Source: Endotrypanum monterogeii
Lineage: Eukaryota > Euglenozoa > Kinetoplastea > Trypanosomatida > Trypanosomatidae
Assembly: GCA_000333855.2 (NCBI GenBank)
Contig: CM007320.1
Coordinates: 2,895,684 to 2,959,683 of the forward strand
Length of the DNA: 64,000 nucleotides
Direction of reading: 5' to 3'
Position numbers and translations under genes: made by a program. Shown here in pieces: positions 17,974 through 29,817 of the stretch (position 1 is its first letter; each line of letters starts with the position of its first letter). The notes beneath the pieces were generated by a model. The model had not been told where the DNA came from. It saw nothing but the letters and a program-made list of their open reading frames with translations, and made no database searches.

Positions 17974-19503
17974 ATGGATCCGAGGGGTCTCGAGGAGCTT
18001 CTCGTATCAAATGCAGCAGCAGCCCAAGAACTCTGCGGCGTCGCGGTGCTGGATATTCCTCCATTTGATCCCGGCGCACCGCCACGCACGATCGGCAGCA
18101 ATAGAAATACCACCGCTGCGATCATGTCGGAGGGGATGCGACTGCGCGCAAACGTGTTGTGGCGAGCCCTCTACCCACGTACCGCACCACACACCGCCTC
18201 TGCTTTGACGGTGTCCTCGAGCGCCAGCGCACCAACTTCTGTCACCAAACAGACCGACCTTCCCGGCAGTGAGGCAGTGCGTCAAGGTATTCTGGCAGTG
18301 GTCAACGACACGTCGAGCGGAAGCGGCCGGGTACCGCCGTCCGGGGCGAGTAGCAGCGCTCTGACAAACAAACGGACTCGTGATGATGATGACATTCTGT
18401 CGGTGAATCCGGAGCAGCTCAAGGCCCGTAGCGCTCTTGTGGTCTCGAAGGCGGCAAAGGAGGAAGTTGAGGCGCAGCAGTACTCGGCTCCGCCGAAGTG
18501 GAAGTTGGCGAAGGTGCTCGTCGGCCATCAGGGCTGGGTGTGGGCTACCGCTGTAGAACCCGGTAACAAGTGGTTTGCCACCGGCAGTTTCGATGCAATC
18601 ATCAAGGTATGGGATCTGGAAACAGGGGCACTCAAGATGAACTTGACGGGACACAAGGAGGCTGTTCGGTCGATTTCGCTCAGTAAACTATCGCCCTACA
18701 TGTTTAGCGGGAGTGACGACCACTCTGTCAAGTGCTGGGATCTCGAGCGTAATGAGGTCGTCCGCGAGTTCTTCGGGCATAGAAGTTCTGTGCACTGCGT
18801 CGCAGCACACCCATCCTTGGACGTGGTGATCAGTGGCAGTCGGGACAAGACGGTTCGCGTTTTTGACATCCGCTCCCGTGCGGTAGTGCATACCATGGTG
18901 GGACACACAGACAGTGTCATGTCGCTGGTGGTGCAACAAGAGGAGCCTCAGGTCATCTCTGGTGGCAGCGATGGGTTCATCTATCTATGGGACTTGAGGT
19001 CTGGTCAGCCGTCTCAGAGACTAACCCGTCACAAGAAGCCGGTGCGCGGGCTTGCCTTTACCGCCGCTGGTGACGCCCTCGTGTCATGTGGGGCAGACGA
19101 AGTGCGCGTATGGAAGCTGCCATCGGGCGAATTTGTAACCAACGCCAACACAAAAGTTGTCGAGGATCAAAAGGGATCGACTGTTCCCAATGCCAGCGTT
19201 TGTAGCACCAACGACACGGATGAGTACGCGTATCGGTGGAGCTGCTGCGCGATCAGCCCTCGCGGCGTTGTCGCGGTGGGGAGCCAAGATGGAGAAATGG
19301 CGTTGTACGACTGGAACCGTCCGCAGCCAAGACGCGTAGCAAAAAAGTTTTACGCACCTTATCAATGGACAAAAACCAAGTCGCTTCCAGGGACCCTGCA
19401 GGGTGAGGGCGGCATCAACGCGATCGCATTCGACATTTCTGGCACGCGCCTTATCACGGCGGAGAGCGACAAGAGTGTAAAGATTTGGCGAATGCGAGAC
19501 TAA
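17974..19503 (+). CDS. PLRG1: PRL1/PLRG1/Prp46-type WD40 splicing factor
   Basis: The 509-aa product has an unstructured, Ala/Ser-rich N-terminal 160 residues, the PRL1-specific lead-in [20 protein letters not shown] (about 156-175) followed by [10 protein letters not shown], and then seven WD40 repeats to the C-terminus, beginning [13 protein letters not shown], with classical GH...WD spacing (WDLETG, WDLERN, FDIRSR, WDLRSG). The GHxGWVWxxAVxP first blade is diagnostic for PRL1/PLRG1/Prp46, a component of the Prp19-associated complex of the spliceosome. Trypanosomatids have very few introns but trans-splice every mRNA, so core spliceosomal factors are retained. An insertion of about 30 residues in the sixth-seventh blade ([15 protein letters not shown] region) is lineage-type. 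The ATG at 17974 is the first in frame after the upstream TTG. Confidence 0.93.
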   Translation: MDPRGLEELLVSNAAAAQELCGVAVLDIPPFDPGAPPRTIGSNRNTTAAIMSEGMRLRANVLWRALYPRTAPHTASALTVSSSASAPTSVTKQTDLPGSEAVRQGILAVVNDTSSGSGRVPPSGASSSALTNKRTRDDDDILSVNPEQLKARSALVVSKAAKEEVEAQQYSAPPKWKLAKVLVGHQGWVWATAVEPGNKWFATGSFDAIIKVWDLETGALKMNLTGHKEAVRSISLSKLSPYMFSGSDDHSVKCWDLERNEVVREFFGHRSSVHCVAAHPSLDVVISGSRDKTVRVFDIRSRAVVHTMVGHTDSVMSLVVQQEEPQVISGGSDGFIYLWDLRSGQPSQRLTRHKKPVRGLAFTAAGDALVSCGADEVRVWKLPSGEFVTNANTKVVEDQKGSTVPNASVCSTNDTDEYAYRWSCCAISPRGVVAVGSQDGEMALYDWNRPQPRRVAKKFYAPYQWTKTKSLPGTLQGEGGINAIAFDISGTRLITAESDKSVKIWRMRD

Positions 19504-20278
19504 AATGAGACGAGTTTTTCGGTGGAGTAGTTGTTTGTAAGTGTGTGTCTGTGAGTGTGTGCTTCCTATACCCTACGCCTCCGTGTGCGCTCGCGGCGAT
19601 TGCCGTTCGCCAGTTTATTGAGTGGAATACCCACCCTATCTGTACAGGTGCCCTTCTTACTAACATGACTGATTCACATGCAAGTCACAAGGTGTATCGA
19701 CCCTAACGATCGCGTAAAAGACAAGTTTATATATATATACATACGCTTTCTTTATAACGTGGCACAACAACTCGTGAATATTCGCGTTTTTTTCTGATGC
19801 CGTTTGTAGTCAGATGTGCAACCGATCCAATCTTGGACCGTACTAGCGAGAAACAGTTGTCGATTTTGTCGAGCCATCACTGCCTACCTGCTCCCCACGT
19901 GCAGATAAACTCCTCTGCATCACTCTTTTGTTTGGTGCTCGTCTTCTCAGAGTGTGTAGCCCTGTGTTGCATTCTTATTTAATCAGCCTCCTCCGTCCCA
20001 CCCCCCTCCCCCTCCCTTCGGCCTGTTTTAGCTCTGCGTGCACGTCCGGTGTTCCACCATTCCCGAGCTCCTATTTTAAACGACAACGTCATCTGTATAA
20101 GGCTCCAACTGTCTTTCAGCTCAAACAGCACACAGCAAAGCTGAGATGAACCCTCTTGATCTTCCTTTTTAGTGGACATTTTGCTTGATTGACGTGGACG
20201 CCCCCCTCCCCCACGTTTTTTTTTTTTTCATTTGCTTCCGGTTTTTTTTTTCTCCCCCACTTCACCACACACCCAACC
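19504..20278. other. Intergenic region with splice acceptor for RABL3-like gene
   Basis: No gene is supported. A TAG at 20170-20172 after a pyrimidine run is the likely splice acceptor, giving a 5' UTR of about 106 bases that itself contains long poly-T and poly-C stretches and no further AG before the ATG at 20279. Confidence 0.55.
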
Positions 20279-21712
20279 ATGTCCTCTTGCTCTCAGTATA
20301 ACGATGCATCTGGTTACTGCTCATCAGCGCTGGGAAACAGCAAGGAACGGGTGACTCGTATTCTTCTCTTAGGCGAGACGAGCGTTGGGAAGACACTGCT
20401 GATACGGCGTTTGCTGGAGAGCAATGCAGGCGTCAGCGATATTGAGAGAAGCGATGAGGGAGTATCAGTCCTTGAGACCTTGCAATGCTCGCGTCAGGCG
20501 GCAGAGGATGACAAACCCAGCGGCGACTGGGGGCCGACTGTGGGGATAGACGTGCATGCCCTGAAGCGTATCACCGCAGTTCCCGAGGAGAACGCCACCA
20601 ACGGGGTTGCGAGTATACGGCCACTTTGCGATGCAACCGCGGTGAGGGAGCACACGCGAGAGTTGCCCAGTTTATACTCGGTCGAGAAGGGCAGCTGTCC
20701 CAATCCTTATGTCGACGGAACTCCATGTTACGCTAGCGGCTCTGGAGGAAGCAGCACCGTCCTCCTATACCGAGGGCAAGCTGGAACTTCTGCCAGGGCC
20801 TCTACTTTTCTACCGTATAGTGCGCTCCCCTGTAGTTTTCAGTCCCGTCGAACAGTCTCGCAGATTGTAGAGCTTCATGAGTTAGGCGGTACACACGGGT
20901 TTCTCGATATCGCGCAGCTTGCCTTGAGTAGTACGCACTACGATGGTATCATGTTTGTATACCACCGCCGCAGTCTCACCAGCATTTTGTATTTGAAAGA
21001 GTGGTACATTTGGGCCCAAAAGCTTTTCTCATCCAATCCGATTGTAGATGCTCACAACGGAGCCGATGCGAAAACTTATGGTAGACGCTCGAGTAGAATG
21101 CCGAGATTTATGTTGGTGGGCACTCAACTACCCGGTGACGAGCTTTCCACTACCGCGGCGGGCCTTAGGACGCCTAAGGGGTCAGTTCCTTTGTCCTCCG
21201 GAATCATTAGTGATGAGACCTTGTTGGATGATAACCTGGAATTAAAGCTGCGGGCACTGTATTCGTCACAAACAAAAGCCCAGCATCGCGGTGTGCACTG
21301 GGTGTTCAGCGTGGCCCTCAGAGCCCTGGCGTGGCCCTACCACGTGTGTTGGTGTCTATTTCACCCCTTCTTTTTTTTGTCCGTGCAGTACGAGGAAGAG
21401 CGCGGCCCGCTCGATAGACGTCTCAGGTGGGGCTACCGTTTCCTGGAACGACTCGTGTTTCTTCTTTATCGCGCCGAGCAGACACTTTTGTATCTGATGG
21501 CAGTCATTTTGTTTGGTCCTCACCAAGAAGCCGTTGTTCTGGGTCACGCATCCTCCAAGGCAACTCTGGGGCATATTCTCAACGATGAATTGTGTGTAGC
21601 TCAGGCGCATGTATGTCGGCTAGACAGCTATAGGTACTTTCAGTCCTCTATGGATGAACTCCTCGTGTTCTTCGACATCCTGCTTAGTGGTGTTTCCGAC
21701 GAGGCACGCTAA
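20279..21712 (+). CDS. RABL3-like / divergent Ras-superfamily GTPase
   Basis: The 477-aa product begins with a Ras-like fold: P-loop GETSVGKT (32-39), a switch I-like WGPTVGIDV with the conserved Thr at 87, and a G3 element VELHELGG (about 197-204) in place of the usual WDTAGQ, followed by GIMFVYHRRSLTSILYLKEW, typical of RABL3 (GIIFVHD-type strand and following helix). The canonical NKxD is replaced by VGTQLPGD, again RABL3-like. About 110 residues of low-complexity, Ser/Gly-rich sequence are inserted between G2 and G3. The C-terminal about 150 residues include two hydrophobic stretches (ALAWPYHVCWCLFHPFFFLS and LLYLMAVILFG) that could be membrane-associated. There is no C-terminal prenylation motif. 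RABL3 is a Rab-like GTPase without lipid anchor; the cellular role in trypanosomatids is unknown. The start is the first ATG. Confidence 0.75.
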   Translation: MSSCSQYNDASGYCSSALGNSKERVTRILLLGETSVGKTLLIRRLLESNAGVSDIERSDEGVSVLETLQCSRQAAEDDKPSGDWGPTVGIDVHALKRITAVPEENATNGVASIRPLCDATAVREHTRELPSLYSVEKGSCPNPYVDGTPCYASGSGGSSTVLLYRGQAGTSARASTFLPYSALPCSFQSRRTVSQIVELHELGGTHGFLDIAQLALSSTHYDGIMFVYHRRSLTSILYLKEWYIWAQKLFSSNPIVDAHNGADAKTYGRRSSRMPRFMLVGTQLPGDELSTTAAGLRTPKGSVPLSSGIISDETLLDDNLELKLRALYSSQTKAQHRGVHWVFSVALRALAWPYHVCWCLFHPFFFLSVQYEEERGPLDRRLRWGYRFLERLVFLLYRAEQTLLYLMAVILFGPHQEAVVLGHASSKATLGHILNDELCVAQAHVCRLDSYRYFQSSMDELLVFFDILLSGVSDEAR

Positions 21713-23521
21713 AAAGCTGAATGCTTTTTTTTTTTTTGTGTGTGTGTGACGTGTCTCTGTGTCTCCTGTAGGAGTTCCCCCCCCCCCTTTAATATGTGAG
21801 TGGGCGAGGAATAGAAAAATACCGCTGGTCACATGGTTTGTTCTCTCTCCGAATCTATTCGATATCTCCTCGGTTGATCAAGCCAAGGTCATGATACAAC
21901 CTCATCGTTGTCACATTTTATTTTATTCTGCTTGTGGTTAACATTATCCACCCCCCCCCCCCCGAGCGGCCTGTTGGCTTTCAAAATTTAGCGTGCCTTT
22001 CCTAGGTGAGCGAAGAGAGTAGCCGATAGCACTAATTTCGGCAGATGAGGTTGTGGTCGTTCCGGAAGGTGAAAAATGGACCCCCTGTACCCCACTTGTT
22101 TCCCCACGGGAAAGCGTAGCCGCTTCCAAAAAAAAAAAAAGCACATTTTAAAAGAGAGCTCTCTCTCTGTTCAGGCCCTTGATGTGCGAAGATCACGCAC
22201 CCGCTCATAGGTGAGATGACGCCCACGTAATGGTGCATCTTAACTTCGGAGTTCACGACACGGCTCCTGTGCCCACTCAAGAAGTATTTTAATGAAACCT
22301 GTGAGAGGTTCGCGCCTAGGTGGTTCTCAACGGGTGTGGGTTGTACATGCAGCAATCTGCAGGACGAAGGGGTTAGAAAGACCTGCACTTTTCTCTTGCG
22401 GTGCGTCTCTCGTACGTTTCGATGACATCCTCTTTTCCTCTTATCTCCTTCCCTTTTTTTTTTTTCGCACACAAACAACAAGCACCTACATACGCACATC
22501 GACACATACATTTATATTCCTGCTTTGCTTCTCGTATATGACCCCCTTTTTTGCGGTGCTCTTCGGATAAGATATATTGTCCCTCCTCCTTTTTTTTTTT
22601 CACGTAGAGTACGCAGCGTAACGCTCTAACGTTTAAGTGTGGCGCGTAATTGAGTGCAAACGTGTATACCCGCGGAGGCCGGAACGGGAGAGCCTTCGCA
22701 GGAACACCTGCTTTTTTTCTACATGTGCACCTGTGCGCATTTTGCTGTTCCGCAGTGCATCGCCTTTGTTTCGATCAATTCGAGTGCGGTCTCTTAACCT
22801 CTTGGAAGTTTCGTAGATCAGGGAGCATTGGCGAGCAATCAGATCCCTCATCGCATCGCCTGCCTTTTATACCACACATACTCCCTTCATTTTTTTTTTA
22901 GTGCATACTTTTTTTTTTTCTGCCCCCAAAGACTTTTTTGTATCTTTTTATATTCACTTTCGCTGCGGCTCGCGGCTGAAACGTCTTCCCGCACACAAAT
23001 ACACACACAAGCACGCCGACACACGTTCGAGAGAAGAGTACTTGAACCACGACGAGTGGCTGTACCTGGGACTAATCGCCTCGTTTGTATGTGTATGTGT
23101 ATGTGTGTGTGTGTGTGTGTATGAGGTATGTCATTTTCTTTTCTTACTTCAAAGACCTCGTTTTGAAAAAAAAAAAGAACCAAACGCATACTACATGCCT
23201 TTTATTTATGCCGATTTATTTATTTACATCTGCTCCTCGAACTCGACTCGGTGTGTGTGTGGTGTTTCTGTCTATTCCAAATTCATAGACACGGCGTATT
23301 CCTGGAGGGAGGAAGCAAGTACTGGACAGAGCGAAACAATAAAAAAAAAGGAAGTAAAAAAAGAAGCCCCCCACCACCACCAACTGTGTGTGTGTGTGTG
23401 TGTGCCGGTGTGTACGTCCTCATACCACAGCATTCATACTCCCTGCACATTGTGAAAGGCGGCGGGGGTAGAAAGGAGCGAGAAAACAACAACAAAAAAA
23501 GAAGGTGAAGAAGACGTGACA
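21713..23521. other. 1.8-kb intergenic region, low complexity
   Basis: No gene is supported. It has homopolymer C (21778-21787, 21951-21963), poly-T/poly-A runs and two TG arrays (23087-23122, 23386-23404). Some sequence (about 22180-22330) is more complex, but I could not assign it to any RNA class. Confidence 0.6.
23087..23122. repeat. (TG)n microsatellite with TATG interruptions
   Basis: Mixed TATG and TG units on the coding strand, in the spacer before the LRR gene. Confidence 0.88.
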
Positions 23522-26500
23522 ATGGAATCGAATCTTGTGAAACACTTTGGTTCTGTGCGGTCGGCGCACTCTTATGATCAACACGTCAGCAAAAGTAATC
23601 GAACGCTCTCTTCGTTCGTCGTCATTAATCAGAAGCGCTCGTGGCGCCCGTCATCGTCGTTGTTTCATTCAATATTGGCATACATGCCGAACCCCGCCCC
23701 ATTTGCACTGGCCGCAGCCAATCCCTTTTTACGCCTCTTCGTTGAGCGCAACATGGAAGGTGGCGGCTTTGTTATGTGTGACTACCAAGTCACTCCGGTT
23801 CCCCTGGATCGGAACGCGTATGGGTGTGAGGACGTCGGCGAGGTGGATCCTCTCGCTCGAGAAAGTAATACCAACAGCTTGAGTGACTATGCTGGTAGAG
23901 GAGTGGACTCTCTCGAAGACCGAGCGTCGTTTGTGTACAGTGGCGTGACTTCAGGCACCAGCGGTCTGGTTGTGGAGGAGGACGCCCCCTCAGGAATCTG
24001 GGCCAACGAGGGAGACTACGACAGGAGTCCTTGCGAAGACACCACCGACTCACCGTTGGATCCGAGCGTCATCGCGTCTCGGGTTATTCCACTATACATT
24101 AAAGGCATGAGTGCATCACAAGGTTTGAGTTCTTTGTCAAACCACTGCTACCCATTTGTAGGCGTCAGTCGTGTGGTACCGTCTACAACGCAGACAGTCA
24201 GTATGTCTATCAATCCGAACCGTACCGCAGCGACCGAAATACATGACCGAAACTGTCTTCGGGAGTGTTGGCAGAGTACGGCACTCGAGATGTCCCTCTG
24301 CGTCAGCGTCACCTGCAAGTCGAACGCCACTATCCTCTTTGCGACTTTGGGCGCATGGTGGCTGTCGCGTTATCACGGGGTCTCGCTTCGACTTCATCAC
24401 GTACACCCAGCGCAGCTCTCGGCGTTCAAGACGCTGCAACACGAACTTCTACTGAAAGAGATGCGTTTGGAGAACTGCATCATCTCTGAGGATCTCTTAC
24501 AGTGTATATCCACGTGTTCTAGCCTTCTTTCGCTCTCTATCATCTCTTGTTCAGCCCCGCAGCCGGTAACACTCCGGTGCATCGGCTCCATTTTGTGTAA
24601 GGGAAACGATGTGCGATGCACGGGCCTCTCTGATGTACATGGTCTTGCTTCCACAGACACAGATGCCAATGGCGGCTTAGGTAGCCAAGGTATGCGTCGG
24701 GGATGTGAAACGCTGCATAGTAATGGTCTCCCAGCAAAGGGCAAATCCACCGATCACGGCCGCGAGGTAACGAACTTGTACCTCTCTGGCGTCCGCTCCC
24801 TCGGCTCCTTGACGCAGCTGCGTTGCCTTCATATTCTTCACACACCTCTGCACGAGTCCTTTATTCAGGCACTTCCCATGTGCACGTCGCTGGAGTGCCT
24901 CATCCTGCATCGCTGCCGTGGTGTCCGCTCTCTTGATCCATTGCAGCGATTGGGAAATCTCCAGTCGCTGATCCTGCACGGGCTGTCCGTGACAGACACA
25001 GATCTTCTGTCGCTCACCGGCTGCACGCAACTGCGGCAGCTGGTGCTGGATGAGTGTCGACAGATCACAGACCTCAGCTTTCTTGCGAACCTTCGCGGCA
25101 CCCTAGAGCGCCTGCATATGCCACGGACTCAGCTGTCTAACGCCAACATGCGGCACATTGGGCTCTGTGATAAGCTTGTGGAACTGCACCTACAGTCGAT
25201 ACGTCAATTGTCGGACCTCGTGGCATTGAAAGATCTCACAGCACTCCGTGTACTGAACCTGAGCGATAATTTAGTAACAGATGAGGGGTGTAGGGCGCTG
25301 CACTGCATGCCAAGTTTGCAGAGACTGAACTTGGCATCTTGTCGCTGCATCACATCACTCACTTCGGCTCTTAGTGCATCTGGAAGATGGACGCAGCAGC
25401 TGTTGTCTCTGGACTTGTCACGAACAAACATCACCGATGCAGGCATGCAATGTGTGCAGCAGTGCACCGATTTAAGATATTTGAATTTGTGCGGCTGCAG
25501 TCGGCTAACTCTCCTGCATTGGCTGAAGAAAATGTCTTTTCTTCGATGGCTACACCTTGGGGGGACTCGCGTGACGGACGAGGAGACGAACAGATACATA
25601 TCCTTGGTGCGTAACTTGCGTTTTTTAAGCCTGAGTGGCTGCTCAAATGTGCGGTCATTGTCATTTGCACGCAATATACGGCACCTCGAGTACCTCAATC
25701 TCGAATCCACGGGTGCTTCTGACAGCGAGCTTCCATTTTTATGTGGGTGTCGCAAGTTGCGCTACCTGTCCTTGCGCTCTTGTATTGATATCTCTGATAT
25801 ATCATCGCTCTCCACATTACCAGCTCTTGTAGAGCTTAATGCTTCCCTGACAAGTGTTGGCGCCCCAGCCGGGGAGAGGATGAGCAATAATTCATACGGT
25901 AGTGATGACCACGGCAGTGCACCCAGGTCACCGACATATGTTTCTTCTGTATCTAGTCTGGTTTCGGAAAAATTCAATTCGCCACTCTCTTCGTTAGGCT
26001 CCGTGCAACCGGCGTCATCGACAATCACTTCAGGTCGCTTTCCCGTCCTGCAGGTGTTGCACCTTAACGGCTGCAACCGAATAACACGACTTGAGTGGCT
26101 GAGAACCGTTTTCCCAGAACTGCGTGTACTCTACGCCAATCGAACCTGCTTGATGACAACACGAGTCACGGGCACTGGTTTCACCGGCACGTCTCGGCGT
26201 GGGAGCACCGGTGCAGCAGCGCACAAACGCAGACCGCCACAACACATGCGCAGCGTGAGCGTGAATGTTGAGGTGGAAAATGGCGAGAGAGAAGCTCCTG
26301 CTAACAAATCGACGACTCATCTGGACCAAGTTCTCCAGCAGTACGTACCACAGCCACCAGTGACACCACGGCCGCGTACCGCCCATGCAGTGTCATCAAA
26401 TCCGTATCTTCGCTCTCGCTCCCGCGGAAGCAAACCGACCTCGAAGAACCAATCCGAGGTGGTGCACCTTCCTACCGAGACGGCACGCGTACTGCAACTT

Positions 26501-27142
26501 GTGCTTCGGCGTAGCTCTCTCACTGACGCAATTCTGGAGCAGATTTGTGCCACGTTTTCGTGTATCTCATGTCTTGACCTGATGAAATGCACCGAGCTGG
26601 AATGTCTCTCAGGATTGGAGAAGCTCTACGCTCTTCGGGAGCTGACGTTGACACAATCCTCTGTCGACAACGAAGGTGTGCGAGCCATTAGCGCATGCGA
26701 AGCACTTGAGGTCTTGCGTCTCACTGAGTGTCGCAATGTCACGGACGTATGCGCTCTCGGTCACCTTCCTAGGTTGCGTGTTTTGTGTGTAGCAGGGACG
26801 CGGGTGACTAATCAAGGACTGGAGGGCATAGGACGGTGTCTCGCACTGCAGTACTTGAACTGTGCAGGATGCCGATATTTATCGGACGTCAACGCGCTTC
26901 AGTCTTTGAAGGCTTTGGTCGAACTTCATCTCGAGCGCACGGATGTTGTCGATAGCGGAATTACTGGGATTATGCGGTGCTCGGCGCTGCAGCGAGTCTA
27001 TTTTACCCGTTGTCATCGACTCACCACTATTCGAGATGTACGAGCCTTTCTGCCGCAGCTGGAAGTACTGGACGTCTACGGTACATCGATTCCAACTCGT
27101 GTCGCCGGTCAAGGGCAACAATTTGCCTGTACTGTCATGTAG
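23522..27142 (+). CDS. Large leucine-rich-repeat protein
   Basis: The 1206-aa product has an unrecognised, acidic N-terminal part (about 1-290) and then a long array of cysteine-containing LRRs (about 290-790, 840-890 and 985-1190) of the form L-x-x-L-x-L-x-x-C-x-x-I-T-D, the AMN1/F-box-type and trypanosomatid LRRP type. There is no F-box that I can see and no signal peptide or membrane segment, so it is probably intracellular. Two disordered, Ser/Arg-rich inserts interrupt the array: about 783-835 (Ser-rich, many SxxS sites) and about 880-975 (basic, Pro-rich, RSRSRGSK). It likely acts as a protein-binding scaffold; LRRs of this type are found in ubiquitin-ligase and flagellar factors alike. 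GTG at 23516 opens the frame, but the ATG at 23522 is the start used. Confidence 0.85.
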   Translation: MESNLVKHFGSVRSAHSYDQHVSKSNRTLSSFVVINQKRSWRPSSSLFHSILAYMPNPAPFALAAANPFLRLFVERNMEGGGFVMCDYQVTPVPLDRNAYGCEDVGEVDPLARESNTNSLSDYAGRGVDSLEDRASFVYSGVTSGTSGLVVEEDAPSGIWANEGDYDRSPCEDTTDSPLDPSVIASRVIPLYIKGMSASQGLSSLSNHCYPFVGVSRVVPSTTQTVSMSINPNRTAATEIHDRNCLRECWQSTALEMSLCVSVTCKSNATILFATLGAWWLSRYHGVSLRLHHVHPAQLSAFKTLQHELLLKEMRLENCIISEDLLQCISTCSSLLSLSIISCSAPQPVTLRCIGSILCKGNDVRCTGLSDVHGLASTDTDANGGLGSQGMRRGCETLHSNGLPAKGKSTDHGREVTNLYLSGVRSLGSLTQLRCLHILHTPLHESFIQALPMCTSLECLILHRCRGVRSLDPLQRLGNLQSLILHGLSVTDTDLLSLTGCTQLRQLVLDECRQITDLSFLANLRGTLERLHMPRTQLSNANMRHIGLCDKLVELHLQSIRQLSDLVALKDLTALRVLNLSDNLVTDEGCRALHCMPSLQRLNLASCRCITSLTSALSASGRWTQQLLSLDLSRTNITDAGMQCVQQCTDLRYLNLCGCSRLTLLHWLKKMSFLRWLHLGGTRVTDEETNRYISLVRNLRFLSLSGCSNVRSLSFARNIRHLEYLNLESTGASDSELPFLCGCRKLRYLSLRSCIDISDISSLSTLPALVELNASLTSVGAPAGERMSNNSYGSDDHGSAPRSPTYVSSVSSLVSEKFNSPLSSLGSVQPASSTITSGRFPVLQVLHLNGCNRITRLEWLRTVFPELRVLYANRTCLMTTRVTGTGFTGTSRRGSTGAAAHKRRPPQHMRSVSVNVEVENGEREAPANKSTTHLDQVLQQYVPQPPVTPRPRTAHAVSSNPYLRSRSRGSKPTSKNQSEVVHLPTETARVLQLVLRRSSLTDAILEQICATFSCISCLDLMKCTELECLSGLEKLYALRELTLTQSSVDNEGVRAISACEALEVLRLTECRNVTDVCALGHLPRLRVLCVAGTRVTNQGLEGIGRCLALQYLNCAGCRYLSDVNALQSLKALVELHLERTDVVDSGITGIMRCSALQRVYFTRCHRLTTIRDVRAFLPQLEVLDVYGTSIPTRVAGQGQQFACTVM

Positions 27143-28213
27143 ATCAGCGAGAGAAGGAAGGAGGGGGGGGGTGTTGCGTTACACCCCTACACTCAGGGGG
27201 TGGGCATTCGTTTGCATGTAGAAGAGGGATTGGGCCGGGCGACTGTGTGTCGTCTTGAATTGTCTGTCCTCCTCCTTTTATCTTTCATCTTCCCCTAGGG
27301 CCTACAGACCAGCTTTTGCTTGTCTCACTGGACGCTGTGTTTTCATACATTGCATTATCAAAGTTGTATGAAAGAAAATCCTTTTTTAAAAGGCGCAATG
27401 TCTGTGTGTGTCGGTCAGTATTTACAAAGGGACGGGCTCATATTTATACATACATCAAAGTTTTGAACTATATCTTATACAGGTGGATGATTTGTAACGT
27501 TAAGGGGCGAAACGAAACGTGCACCGCCGAAGAAGAAGAAAAAATCTGCCTCTAAATACACAAATGCTTTTGACAGATGCATTTTATAGTCTCCCTCTGC
27601 TAGTCGTCGCCTCTCCATATGCATCTATGTTGTGCCCTACTCGCCTAGATGGATCTTCAGCTGGTTCAATTGTGGGCTTTTTTCTCCACGAGCGTCACAA
27701 CCGCGCGCGAACCTCTCTTAGCTCCCAAAGACACATTTTTCTTTGTCTCTAACGCCCTCCTCCAATTTCACCCTTTAATTTTGAGCAAATGAATTTCTCT
27801 TTTTGTTGACATCGCATTTCACCTCTTTTTTTGCCGCTCATTAAATGGAGTTTACGTAACGGGGCGACTTGAATTCTCCGACTCAACTATATATACATAC
27901 ACGTATATATATATTATGTGTGCATTATGTGAGAAGGTGTCACCCTTTACATATTCCTGTACGCATTCCCTACAGCACTTTCTTTTCCCTTATCAATTCC
28001 AGATTTTCCCCTTTCGGTCACACTCGCAAGTCGTCCTTGGACAAGGCAGGTACTCCGAGAATCTACAAAGCGACGTCACTGAAATTGGAAGACAGCCCGA
28101 ATACAAAAACGTGTCGCTCGCATCACTATACACTCGATAGACATTTTATATTACTTTTTTTTAAATTTTGATTAAGCCCTGCTACAAATATTCACACGTA
28201 TTAGTCTCGGATA

Positions 28214-28245
<32 letters not shown>

Positions 28246-29817
28246 TACTCAGCACAGATTCTTTGGCACACGCCAGAATAGGTACCTGTAGGGTTTCCCT
28301 GAAACCGCTTTCGCTTCTTACTGGTACGTTTGACGCACATCACCCGAACAACTACAATTTTTACAACCGCTGCACCATCTGCTCGTCTTTCCTTTTCACC
28401 ACTCTCCTCCCAACTCCTTTTTTTCTTTACCACCGACTATCTACCTGGAGAGCCGATCGCTTTCAGAGAATCCGGTTATAAAGATTGCTGGTGCATAGAC
28501 GTGTGCCTGAAGCAATTTTGTGGGGTGCCACCTAGGGGGATTTGAATCTCGGAACTCTACTGCACCTCTTTGTCGCGGAAATATATATATATATTTTTTT
28601 TTTCCTTGGTCATCGACTCGTGTGTGCGCGCACGTTTTTTTTTATTTGACGCCTCTCTCCGGAGCGCTATCTTCCTTTTTTTGTTTGCTCTCGTCGTTGT
28701 ATATTTTTCTTTCTCGTCGTGTTCTTTCCTTCGTTGTCTTTGCCGTCCTGTTTGGTTTGCCACGCCACTCTTGTGGATGCACACGCACGTGAACTGGTAG
28801 TCGGTTAGAATCCCGTCCTTCCGCTCCCGTCTTTGTTTGTTTTTGTTTTTTGTGGTTGCGGCGGTGGAATCTGTGTGGCACAGGAATTTTATTGCAGGTG
28901 CTTTTATTTTATTATTTTTTTTTTTGCGTTGCTAACATTGCCGTTGAGTGATTGCAGTCGTGGCTTCAGCTGCGTGGGCTCACTTTCGATATTATCTCTC
29001 TATGTCTTTGAATTGTACAGCCTCACGCTTTTGCTTGTGCGGGTGGTTTGGGTTCTTTTCGATTCGTTCGCCCCATTGAGTGCTGCCGCCGCCGCCGCCT
29101 TCTCGCTTTTTGTTTCCCCTTTGCCCCCCTCCTCTCACCAGAGTCGCGTGTTTCCAGTGCTCCTCTACCACCACCTTTTTTAATATTTTGTTCGTTTTGT
29201 CGTTGCTGTGAATTTCATCATAGGCGTCTTATCCCTTCTCTCTTTTTTTTTTTCTTCGCTGGGCGTAGTTTCGATTCGGATTCATTGGTGTGCACTGTTC
29301 ATCTTGCTTCGTCGATCACACTCTTTTTTCCGTATTTGTGGGGCTGGAGGACTGAGAAATTGAATGTTTTCTGGATCGTCTGATCAACCCTCTTGCGTTT
29401 ACACGCGCGTTCTTTTTTTAAATTTTCTCTGCGTTTATCTTCGTCTGATTTTGCTGATTGCGCGCCAGAAGAGAGAAGTATCGGCACATTTTTCACATTT
29501 TTCCCAATCTTTCTTGATTGTTGCATTTATCTGCCTTCAAACTTAGTCTCTCGCATCCCACACTTTTAGGCACGCGCGCGCATTTTTTTTTATTTACGAC
29601 TTTTACCTGAAATCGAAAGCAGAAAAAGCGTACTACTGCTCTTGTCCCTGTGCACCGGAAAGGGCGCACCGCCGTACCTGTAGACAAGGTTGTGGCACCC
29701 AACGTTCTTTACCACGATACATAACGAAAACCGTATCATTCAAACTACCTCACTGAACAACAACAACAAAAAAAAACCGAAGGTCGCTTAGGCGCTACGT
29801 TCTAAGAAAAGGAAGTT
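27143..29817. other. 2.7-kb intergenic region without gene
   Basis: This spacer has G-runs, a short TA/CA block (27888-27912), a (CA)n array (28212-28246), TA and poly-T (28581-28603) and long T-rich stretches to 29610. Open frames here are low-complexity translations. It is likely a long 3' UTR with the 5' region of the coiled-coil gene. Confidence 0.6.
28212..28246. repeat. (CA)n microsatellite
   Basis: CA repeat with two T interruptions, in the long spacer between the LRR and coiled-coil genes. Confidence 0.9.

Noticed and set aside
17522..18208. 228-codon frame overlapping the PRL1 start
   Set aside because: It is out of frame with PRL1, opens with a non-ATG codon and passes through spacer poly-T; the PRL1 frame has clear family motifs.
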